A program made the position numbers and the translations under genes. Shown piece by piece: positions 22,985-30,834 of a stretch of 34,314 nt of DNA (the first letter of the stretch is position 1; each line of letters opens with the position of its first letter). The notes beneath the pieces were generated by a model that worked only from the letters and a program-made list of their open reading frames with translations, had not been told where the DNA came from and made no database searches. This DNA comes from Candidatus Kuenenia stuttgartensis (GTDB lineage Bacteria > Planctomycetota > Planctomycetia > Pirellulales > UBA1268): positions 1 through 34,314 of the forward strand of contig CAMDDJ010000033.1 in NCBI GenBank assembly GCA_945891385.1, in the 5' to 3' direction.

Positions 22985-24286
22985 ATGATCGCTCCTCCGC
23001 TTCCAGCCGACGAGGCTGAACGGCTCGCCGATCTCCATGCGTTGGCACTCCTCGACACGCCGCCGGAGGAACGGTTTGACCGGATCGTGCGGCTGGCGAT
23101 GGCGGTCTTCGACGTTCCGATCGCCTACATCGCCCTGATCGACTCCGACCGGCAATGGTTCAAGGCCAAGTGCGGCCTGTCTCCCGATCACACCGGCCGC
23201 GACGAATCCTTCTGCGGCCACACGATCCTGCAGGACGACGTGCTGGTGGTGCCCGACGCTCACCACGACCGCCGCTTCCACGACAACCCGCTGGTCGTCG
23301 GCACGCCCTTCATCCGGTTCTATGCGGGCCATCCGCTGGTGGGCCGCGCCGGCGGCAACGTGGGCACGCTCTGCCTCGCCGACAGCCGGCCGCGTGACTT
23401 CGCGGAACGCGACATCGCCCTGCTCCGAGAACTCGCCGCCGTGGCCGAGCGGGAAATCCGGCTCGTCGATCTTGCGAGGCTCCAGCGGCAGCTGCTCGAC
23501 ACCCGGACCGAGCTGGCCGCCACCCAGCGGAGGCTCGATCGTGAGCTCGCCGAGGCCGCCGCGTACGTGCGGTCGGTGCTGCCTGCTCCGCTCGACGCCG
23601 CCGGCATCTCGATCCGCCACCGGCTCCTGGCCTGCTCGGAACTCGGCGGCGACATGCTCGTCGCCCTGCCGCTCGATGCCGCGGTCCGCCGCACGGCGAT
23701 CGCCGTGCTCGACGTGGCGGGCCACGGGGTCGGCTCGTCGCTGCTCTCCGTCTCAGCGGCCAACGCCCTGCGAAGCGGCGGTCTGCCAGCAGCGGATCTC
23801 GCCCGGCCTGCCTCGGTTCTGGCCGCTCTCAATCGGACGTTTCCCCTCGACGAGACCGAGGGCAAGTTCATGACCATCTGGTACGGGGTCTACGACGCCT
23901 CCGCACGAACCCTCACCTGCTCCGTAGCAGGTCACCACCCCGCCTTGCTGATTCCCCCGCAGGGAACTGTGCAGCTGCTCGGCGAGCCGGGGCCACTGAT
24001 CGGGTTCTTCCCCGATGCGACCTATGTGGAGGAGACGGTGCAGGTCACACCCGGCAGCCTCCTCGTGCTCTTCAGTGACGGCGGCTTCGAGGTGGCCGAT
24101 GCCGCCGGAAGTCTGCTTGGTTACGACGCCTTTGCCGAGCTTGTGACGGGCATCGCCCGCGACCCTCAGACCGCGCCACCGCAGCCGGCCGACGAGCGGC
24201 TGGAAGCGATCGTCGCTGCGATCGGCGACCGTGCCGGGGGCCGGCTCTCCGACGACTTCGCGATCCTCGAGGCCTGGCTGCCCTGA
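22985..24286 (+). CDS. GAF-PP2C (SpoIIE-type) serine phosphatase
   Basis: 433 aa. The N-terminal GAF domain (about 20-160) contains ERFDRIVRLAMAVFDVP, IALIDSDRQWFKA, GRDESFCGHTIL and GNVGTLCLADSRPRDF, typical of bacterial GAF sensors. A coiled-coil linker (about 160-195, LQRQLLDTRTELAATQRRLD) follows. The SpoIIE/PP2C domain (about 200-430) has SELGGDML, VLDVAGHGVGSSLLS, GHHPALLIP, VLFSDGGFEV and LSDDFAIL, with the acidic metal ligands in ELGGD, DVAG, SDG and SDD. It likely dephosphorylates an anti-sigma factor antagonist, as RsbU-type enzymes do. No partner genes lie nearby. Confidence 0.88.
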   Translation: MIAPPLPADEAERLADLHALALLDTPPEERFDRIVRLAMAVFDVPIAYIALIDSDRQWFKAKCGLSPDHTGRDESFCGHTILQDDVLVVPDAHHDRRFHDNPLVVGTPFIRFYAGHPLVGRAGGNVGTLCLADSRPRDFAERDIALLRELAAVAEREIRLVDLARLQRQLLDTRTELAATQRRLDRELAEAAAYVRSVLPAPLDAAGISIRHRLLACSELGGDMLVALPLDAAVRRTAIAVLDVAGHGVGSSLLSVSAANALRSGGLPAADLARPASVLAALNRTFPLDETEGKFMTIWYGVYDASARTLTCSVAGHHPALLIPPQGTVQLLGEPGPLIGFFPDATYVEETVQVTPGSLLVLFSDGGFEVADAAGSLLGYDAFAELVTGIARDPQTAPPQPADERLEAIVAAIGDRAGGRLSDDFAILEAWLP

Positions 24287-24318
24287 CCGCCTGCGGCCCG
24301 TGCGCCGGCCGCGGGTGA

Positions 24319-25224
24319 GCGGTCCTCGCGCCAGGGCTCCATGCCTTGGATCCGGACTATCAGCCCGGATTTACGGTCGGGGCCCGGTACACGCGGCCCC
24401 GCTCCGGCAAGGATCTCCGGACGAGTTGGGAGCACCTCAGCACGAATGACTCGGCCTTCATTCCGGTCAGCGACCTTGCGACGCAGTGGATTTCACCTTT
24501 CAGTCAGACCGGGCCTTCCACGTCGGAATCGGCGAACGAGGTGGGCATCTTCCACCTCAAGGCGGCCCGCGGGGAGGTCGGGTTCGACTACGACCTGGTC
24601 AATCTCGACATGGGGCAGACGGTCAATTTCGGCTCGAGCACACAGGCCCGCCTCTTTGCGGGCGTGAGCTGGGTCCGGCTGCAGCAACAGTTGATTTCGA
24701 CCTTCTTCAACGACCCGACCATCGACCCGGTGCCACCGGTCGTCGCTCCGGCCAACCCGGATCTGGAGTTCATCACGCTCACGAACACCTCCACGTATAC
24801 CGGCGTTGGGCCTCGCCTCGGCCTGATGACGGAACACGCCCTGCCCCGCGGCTTCATGTTTCTGGGCGAGTTGAGCGGCGCGGTCCTGGCGGGTTCGATG
24901 CAACCGGCGCAGTATTCCTTCGCGGGCGTCTACAAGGACAGGGTGGATGCCGAGCAGATCGCGAGCCAGCCGGTGACCCAGGTGGTCTGGAATGGCGACG
25001 CGAAACTCGGCCTGGGGTACGCGCGGCAGTTGGCCCGCGGCTCGATCCTGACGTTCGAGACGGGATTCAAGGCCGCGGTGTTCGTCAACCCATTTTCGAC
25101 CTACGAGACGAGCACCAACGTGCTCCCGTTGGACATCGGATCGCTCTCGACCAACAGCATGCGGCATACCCCGAGCAACTTCACCCTCAACGGGTGGTAC
25201 GCCTCGTGGAGCCTGCAGTGGTGA
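24319..25224 (+). pseudogene. 5'-truncated BBP7/Lpg1974-like outer membrane porin remnant
   Basis: A frame open from just after an in-frame TGA (24316-24318) reads AVLAPGLHALDPDYQPGFTV and continues to a stop at 25224. Nothing before LDPDYQPG resembles a signal peptide, and the only start codon near it is a TTG at 24346. The rest is clearly outer-membrane beta-barrel sequence: alternating strands, many aromatic ends, and the C-terminal NFTLNGWYASWSLQW with a terminal aromatic. The expected N-terminal signal and first barrel strands are missing. The downstream frame is intact, so loss is recent or the gene uses an unrecognised start. Planctomycetes often carry many such porins. Confidence 0.6.
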
Positions 25225-25285
25225 CCCATCTCCGGTCGCCACGCATGAGCCGGCCGGAATTCGGCCCGGGACCTGCCGCATCGCC

Positions 25286-28200
25286 TCAGCCGCGAAGCAG
25301 CCGGTAGGAGATCGGGATCACGAACAGCGTGAACAGGGTCGAGGCCACCAGGCCGAAGATCAGCGACCAGCCGAGGCCGGCGAAGATCGGGTCGAGCGTG
25401 ATCGGCAGGGCCGAGAGCATGGCCGTGCCGGCCGTCAGCAGGATCGGTCGCAGCCGGACGACGCGGCTCTCCAGGATCGCGTCGGTGAGCGAACGACCGT
25501 GCTTCATCGCCAGCTCGATGAAGTCGACGAGGATGATCGAGTCGCGGGTGACGATCCCGGCCAGGGCGATCATCCCGATCATCGCCGTGGCGGTGAAGTA
25601 GACCGGGTCGGCATGATTCCCCACCATGCCCCCGGCATAGTGGTCGAGCAGCCAGAAGCCCGGCATCACGCCCAGAAGCGTCAGCGGGATCGCCAGCATC
25701 ACGACGAGCGGAATCGTGAACGATCCGGTCTGGGCCACCAGGATCACGTAGATCATGGCCAGGGCCGCCCCGAAGGCGATGCCGAGGTCGCGGAAGACGT
25801 CGAGCGTGATCTTCCATTCGCCCTCACCGGCGAAGCTCACAGCGATGCCGGACGGCACGCTCCAGGGAATTCCGCTACCCGGCTTCAGGTAGGTGGGCGT
25901 CGCGGCAGCGCCGGCGGCTCGAGGCTCAGCGTCGCGGTCCATCATCACGTCCACTACGCACTCGGCCGGTGGCCGGCTCGTGCACTCGGCCGTCACATAG
26001 ACCAGCCGCTCGAGGTTCTTGTGGTGGATCGTCTGATCGACGCGGGTCTCGCGGAAGTCACCGATCTCGGCCAGTGGCACGAGCGTGCCGGCCTGCGATC
26101 GCACCGCGAGCTGCAGCAGTTCTCCCGCGCTCGACCGCTCCTCCTCGGGCAGGCGCACCACGATTCGCAGAGGATTCCGCTCGCCCTCCACGATCAGGGT
26201 CTGTGATCGATCGCCGTCGACCGCCGCCCGGAGCACGCCCGCGACGTCGGCGGCCGACACCCCGGAAAGGGCTGCCTTCTCCTGATCGACCTCGAGGACG
26301 AGCTTTCTCGCAGCCGCCTCGCGGCCGCTCTCGACCTCGACCACCCCCGGCTCCTGCCGGAGCCGGCCGGCCACGACGTCGGCCGCGTCGAGCAGGTCGG
26401 CATACCGGGCATCGGGTCCGCCCCGCACCTCGGCCACGATGCTGGCGAGCACCGGTGGCCCCGGCGGCAGCTCCACCACCCGCACGAGCCCTCCCTCCTC
26501 ACGGCCGATCGCCTCGAGTTCGTCCCGCAATCGCAGCCCGATGCCATGGCTCTGCAGTTTCCGCTGCTTCTTGCCCACGAAATTCACCCGCACCTCACCC
26601 TCGAAGGGCCGCGACCTGAGGCCGTAATGCCGCACCAGGCCGTTGAAGTCGATCGGTCCGGCGACTCCGGTGTGGCTCGTGAAGTCGATTACCTCGGGCT
26701 GACGGGCGATCGCCTCCTCGAGCCGGGCCACCACGGCCCGCGTCCGCTCGAGCGACGTGCCCTCGTCCATGTCGAGGAGAAACAAGAGTTCGTTCTTGTT
26801 GTCGAAGGGCAGCATCTTGAGGGGAACCATTCGCAGGGCTCCCATGCCGGCCGCCGCCACCGTAGCCAGCGCCGTGAGCAGGAGGAAGCCGTACCCGACG
26901 GCCCGCGACGAGATCAGCGGGAGCATCAATGGCCGGAACACCCGGTAGAGCAGCGTCCGCTGCACCGCCTCGTGGTCGTAGAGCCCTTCGGAGGGAACCT
27001 CGGCGGGCTCGCTTCCCTCGTCGGCGGAAACCGCAGCCGTGCCGCGACGATACTTCCCGCCCAGCACGTGGTACGAGAGCCAGGGAGTGATCGTGAAGGC
27101 GACGAGCATCGACATCGCCATCGCCGTCGGCACGCCGAGTGCCATCGGCGACATGTAGGGGCCCATCATGCCGGTGATCGCGAACAACGGCAGAAAACTC
27201 ACGATCACGGCCAGCGTGGCGCTGATCAGCGGCGGACGAATCTCGGCCACCGCGTCGAGCACGATGCCGCGGGTGGCCTTCTTCCGCTCCTCGAAGTGCC
27301 GGGCGATGTTCTCCACGTCCACGATCGGATCGTCGACGAGCATGCCGAGGGCCAGGATCAGCGCGAAGAGCGTGACGCGGTTGATCGTGTAGCCGGCCAG
27401 ATAGTTGACGACGAGCGTCAGGCCGAAGACCACAGGCACGGCCACGGCCACGACAAACGCCTCCCGCCAGCCCATGGCCACGGTGAGCAGGGCCACCACG
27501 ATCACGAGCGCAACGACCAAACCCTCGACGAGTTCGTTCACCTTCTCGTCGGCGGTCAGACCGGCGTTTCGGGTGACGATCAGCTCCATGTCGTCGGGGA
27601 GCACCTCGCGGGCCATCGCCTCGGCCCGGGCGAGCACGCCGGAAGCCACGTGAACGGCGTTGCTACCCTTCTGCTTCGAGATGGCGATCGTGACCGCCGG
27701 AGAACTCACCCCGGCCACATCGGGCTGGCCGGCATGATCGCCGTTCGGAGCATGGTGGCCGCCCACCAGCGTGCCCGGGGCACCGTGGTGCTTGGCAAAG
27801 GCCGCCGCTGGCCCCCAGCCATGCCGCACGTAGTCGGTGATCTCGTCGGGGCCGTCGCTGATTTCGGCCACGTCGGCGAGCCGGACGGGTCGCCCGTCGT
27901 AGACGCCCACCACGATCTCACCCAGGTCGCGGGCCGAGGTGATCGCATGACCGCCTTCGACGCCGACCATCCGGTCGTCTCGTGTGAACTGCCCCGCCGG
28001 CAGCACCCGGCCGGAGAGGTCGATCGCCCGGGCCACCGCCGTCGGGTCCACGCCGTAGGCCGCCATCCGTTCCGCCGTCGGCTCCACCCGCACCACCCGC
28101 GGGCTGCCCCCGATGACCGCCGCCCGCGACACGTTCGGCAGCACCGAGAGCCGCTCCACGAGCTCCTCGGCCACCCGGCGGAGCACGTAGGGATCGCCGT

Positions 28201-28696
28201 CGAGCTGCTTGTGAACGAGCGAGAGATTGACCACCGGCACGTCGTCGATCTCGACCGGCTTCATCACCCAGCCGGCCACTCCGGGAGCGATCCGGTCGCC
28301 GTGCTCGCCCAGCTTCGCGAGGCTCCGCTCGCGGTCCTGGCCCACGTAGAACCGCACGGTCACCACCGCGCGGTCGGCCTGCGACAGGCTGTAGACGTAT
28401 TCGACGCCATCGATCTGATAGAGGATCCGCTCGAGCGGGGTGGTGACGAGTTGCTCGACCTCGGCCGCCGAATGACCGGGAAATTCGACGAACACGTCGG
28501 CCAGCGGCACGACGATCTGCGGATCTTCCTCGCGGGGCGTCACGAACAGCGCCGCCGCCCCGGCGATCAGCGCGACGACGATCAGGATGATCGAGAGGTT
28601 CGATTCGAGAAACACCCGGACGAGTTGCGAGAGCACGTCGGAGTGCCGCGCCGCGGTCGCGGCGTCCACCAGCCCGTCATCGTGGCCGGCCGTCAT
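25286..28696 (-). CDS. RND efflux transporter, AcrB/MexF-type permease
   Basis: 1136 aa inner membrane pump, about twelve helices with two large periplasmic loops. Features: helix 1 LSIILIVVALIAGAAALFVT, the first porter segment VFVEFPGHSAAEVEQLVTTP, and the translocation motif LGMLVDDPIVDVENIARH (about 450-467) with the conserved acidic pair. An unusual His-rich stretch (residues 292-321, H292, H303, H304, H314, H315, H321) sits just after the first porter region. Start ATG 28696 overlaps the adaptor stop as ATGA. Family choice between HAE1 drug pumps and heavy-metal pumps is not settled by the motifs. No outer membrane channel gene is adjacent. Confidence 0.9.
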   Translation of the reverse strand: MTAGHDDGLVDAATAARHSDVLSQLVRVFLESNLSIILIVVALIAGAAALFVTPREEDPQIVVPLADVFVEFPGHSAAEVEQLVTTPLERILYQIDGVEYVYSLSQADRAVVTVRFYVGQDRERSLAKLGEHGDRIAPGVAGWVMKPVEIDDVPVVNLSLVHKQLDGDPYVLRRVAEELVERLSVLPNVSRAAVIGGSPRVVRVEPTAERMAAYGVDPTAVARAIDLSGRVLPAGQFTRDDRMVGVEGGHAITSARDLGEIVVGVYDGRPVRLADVAEISDGPDEITDYVRHGWGPAAAFAKHHGAPGTLVGGHHAPNGDHAGQPDVAGVSSPAVTIAISKQKGSNAVHVASGVLARAEAMAREVLPDDMELIVTRNAGLTADEKVNELVEGLVVALVIVVALLTVAMGWREAFVVAVAVPVVFGLTLVVNYLAGYTINRVTLFALILALGMLVDDPIVDVENIARHFEERKKATRGIVLDAVAEIRPPLISATLAVIVSFLPLFAITGMMGPYMSPMALGVPTAMAMSMLVAFTITPWLSYHVLGGKYRRGTAAVSADEGSEPAEVPSEGLYDHEAVQRTLLYRVFRPLMLPLISSRAVGYGFLLLTALATVAAAGMGALRMVPLKMLPFDNKNELLFLLDMDEGTSLERTRAVVARLEEAIARQPEVIDFTSHTGVAGPIDFNGLVRHYGLRSRPFEGEVRVNFVGKKQRKLQSHGIGLRLRDELEAIGREEGGLVRVVELPPGPPVLASIVAEVRGGPDARYADLLDAADVVAGRLRQEPGVVEVESGREAAARKLVLEVDQEKAALSGVSAADVAGVLRAAVDGDRSQTLIVEGERNPLRIVVRLPEEERSSAGELLQLAVRSQAGTLVPLAEIGDFRETRVDQTIHHKNLERLVYVTAECTSRPPAECVVDVMMDRDAEPRAAGAAATPTYLKPGSGIPWSVPSGIAVSFAGEGEWKITLDVFRDLGIAFGAALAMIYVILVAQTGSFTIPLVVMLAIPLTLLGVMPGFWLLDHYAGGMVGNHADPVYFTATAMIGMIALAGIVTRDSIILVDFIELAMKHGRSLTDAILESRVVRLRPILLTAGTAMLSALPITLDPIFAGLGWSLIFGLVASTLFTLFVIPISYRLLRG

Positions 28697-29841
28697 GAGC
28701 CTGCCGCCCTTGATGCCGGTCGAACGGACACGCGGTCCCCTTCGGAGAGCCCGGAGAGAATCTCGCGGTCGGGGCCGATCTCACGGCCGAGCCGCACAGC
28801 CCGCCGCACCACTCGGCCGTCGTTGACCAGATCGACCATCGTCAACTGCCCGACGCGGCGAATCGCCCGCTCGGGCACCACCAGGAGCGACTCCGCCTCG
28901 AGTGGCACGGCGATCCGGCCGAACATGCCGCTCGTGATCCCGGGCGGACACGGCCCGCTCACCTTGACGAGAAAGCTCCGCGACGCCGCCTGCGATTCGG
29001 GCACGATCTCCCGAACGGTGGCATGGCACTCGAGGCCGAGGTTTTCCAGAATGGCCGGCACCTCCTCGCCCACCTTCAGCCGGCTGGCGAGCCCCTCGCG
29101 CACGCTTGCCACCATCTGCATCTGCGTCGGGTCGTAGAGCGTCACGAGCACCTGGCCCGGCACGGCCGTGTCGCCGGCGTCGGCCCGCTTGTCGACCACG
29201 ACGCCGCTGATCGGCGAGGTGAGCCGGGCGTAGCCGAGCATGACCTTCGCCTCCTCGACCGCCTGGAGAGCCCGCATCCGTTCCGCATCGGTGCCCTTGG
29301 CGGCCGCATAGGCGGCGTCGAGTTCGGCCTGCGTGACGACGTTTTGTGCGGCCAGCCGCTGGGCCCGCCCCAGGTCGTGCGCGGCCCGCTCAGCGGCGGC
29401 CCGAGTAGCGTCCGCGGCCGCCTCGGCCTGGGCCACACGGGCCACGAGCGCGTCGTCGTCGAGCACGACCAGCACGTCCCCCGCCCGCACCGCCTGGCCC
29501 GCCCCGACCCGAACGTCCTCGATCACCGCCATGATCTTGGAGGCCACCGAGACCTCGTGGACGGGTTTGACGGTGCCCACGGCCGACTCATACCGCGGCC
29601 GCGTGATCAGCCGCGCGGCAACGAGTTCCGTGCCTTCCGGAAGCCGCTCTCCAGCCGCCGGCTCGTCGCCCACGGGCGGCACCTTCTGTTCGAAGAGCCC
29701 AGAGAGATGCAGCAGCATCCAGGTGACGCCCGCGGTCGCGACCGCCGAAATCAGAAAGGTGAGCAGCCATCCGCCACCCCGCACGATCGGCGGCTTGTCG
29801 GCAGGCGGGCGGGCAGACACGACACGAGACGTGGCATTCAT
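28693..29841 (-). CDS. RND membrane fusion protein (HlyD/AcrA family)
   Basis: Periplasmic adaptor of 382 aa, start ATG 29841 (MNATSRVVSARPP). An upstream ATG at 29886 would add 15 residues without support. Membrane anchor about residues 22-48 (GGGWLLTFLISAVATAGVTW), then the lipoyl half EVSVASKIMAVIEDVRVGAG, a helical hairpin (RVAQAEAAADATRAAAERAA), the second lipoyl half ARLTSPISGVVVDKRADAGD and the beta-barrel. It overlaps the pump gene by ATGA, so both are made together. No Shine-Dalgarno site is visible. Confidence 0.9.
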   Translation of the reverse strand: MNATSRVVSARPPADKPPIVRGGGWLLTFLISAVATAGVTWMLLHLSGLFEQKVPPVGDEPAAGERLPEGTELVAARLITRPRYESAVGTVKPVHEVSVASKIMAVIEDVRVGAGQAVRAGDVLVVLDDDALVARVAQAEAAADATRAAAERAAHDLGRAQRLAAQNVVTQAELDAAYAAAKGTDAERMRALQAVEEAKVMLGYARLTSPISGVVVDKRADAGDTAVPGQVLVTLYDPTQMQMVASVREGLASRLKVGEEVPAILENLGLECHATVREIVPESQAASRSFLVKVSGPCPPGITSGMFGRIAVPLEAESLLVVPERAIRRVGQLTMVDLVNDGRVVRRAVRLGREIGPDREILSGLSEGDRVSVRPASRAAGS

Positions 29842-29954
29842 GACGACGCTATTGAATCGTCTCTCGGCCGTCGAGGGCAAGGGCATGTGCGTACGGTTTG
29901 CGGAACGTGACGCCCAGGTTTTTCACACCTCGAGCAGTCAATACGATGCCGAGT

Positions 29955-29981
29955 GGACAAGGGCCATGAACGGCTTTGTCC
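29955..29981 (-). terminator. Hairpin after the SDR gene
   Basis: GGACAA (29955-29960) and TTGTCC (29976-29981) pair, with GCC/GGC (29963-29965, 29972-29974) extending the stem after a short internal loop. It lies 9 bases after the minus-strand SDR stop and 114 bases before the adaptor start. A terminator for the SDR gene is likely, separating it from the efflux operon. Confidence 0.4.
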
Positions 29982-29990
29982 GCGGGCCGC

Positions 29991-30698
29991 TCAGACCTTC
30001 AGCGTCGAGAGGCCGCCGTCGAGACCGAGCACCTGACCGGTCATCCAGCCGCTCTCGTCCGAGAGCAGAAACCGCGCGACCGCCGCCGCGTCGGCGGCCG
30101 TACCGATCCGTTTGAGCGGGTAGCGGGCCGCCATCGCCTCCCGCTTCTCAGGGCTCGAGAGCAAGCGGGCTGCAAGCGGCGTGTCGGTGAGCGCGGGGGC
30201 GATCGCATTGACCCGCACCTTCGGGGCCCACTCGGCTGCCAGCGACCGCACGAGGCCTTCCACCGCCCCCTTCGCCGCCGCGATCGAGGCGTGCATCGGC
30301 ATTCCCTGGGCCACGGCCACCGTGCTGAAGAGCACAACGCTGGCGGGGCGGCCGTCGTGGCCGACGAGCCGTGGCTGGAGCGTCTGCAGAAAACGCACCG
30401 CGCCCAACAGGTTCACCTCGAGGTCCTGGCGAAAATCCGCGACGGAAAGGCTGCGGAACGAGCGGAGCGTGATCGAGCCGGGACAGTAAACGGCTGCTTG
30501 AACCGACTCCGGCGGTTCGGGCAGCGGTTGGTCGGCGGTGAAGTCGCATTCCACGTGGCGCACGACCCCGTCCGGCTCGAGGCCGCCCCGGGTCCGCGAC
30601 CAGACCTGAATTCCGGCGGCCCGCGGCGCCAACAACCGAACCAGTTCGAGCCCAATGCCCCCCGAACCACCCGCAATCACGACCTGGTGCCTCTCCAT
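29991..30698 (-). CDS. Short-chain dehydrogenase/reductase-like protein lacking the catalytic Tyr
   Basis: 235 aa, start ATG 30698, preceded by AGGAG 9 bases upstream. NAD(P) binding GGSGGIG (10-16) and N96 are present, with Ser125 in LFSTV and Lys143 in the YxxxK position. The tyrosine four residues before that Lys is Ile139 (ATC codon, bases 30284-30282): MHASIAAAKGAVEGL. The C-terminus TGQVLGLDGG is typical of the family. I recall related SDR proteins with the HASIxAAKG sequence, so the change is probably family-wide and not a mutation. The catalytic mechanism is therefore unclear. Divergent from the TPR gene. Confidence 0.82.
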   Translation of the reverse strand: MERHQVVIAGGSGGIGLELVRLLAPRAAGIQVWSRTRGGLEPDGVVRHVECDFTADQPLPEPPESVQAAVYCPGSITLRSFRSLSVADFRQDLEVNLLGAVRFLQTLQPRLVGHDGRPASVVLFSTVAVAQGMPMHASIAAAKGAVEGLVRSLAAEWAPKVRVNAIAPALTDTPLAARLLSSPEKREAMAARYPLKRIGTAADAAAVARFLLSDESGWMTGQVLGLDGGLSTLKV

Positions 30699-30781
30699 GC
30701 GCTGCGTTTCTCCTCTCGCGGTGAGACTCGGATCCCAGAACCATCGGCCGACGGGGCCTCGCGGCACCGCCACCGCACCGG

Positions 30782-30787
30782 TATTCT
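30782..30787 (+). promoter_or_regulatory. Possible -10 element before the TPR gene
   Basis: TATTCT, 48 bases before ATG 30835. A similar TATTCT (18525-18530) precedes the histidine kinase start. No good -35 is seen. Weak evidence. Confidence 0.2.
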
Positions 30788-30834
30788 AGAGGGAGGCAAG
30801 GCACGGCGAAGCGTTCCCCGACGAGCGTGCGCGG

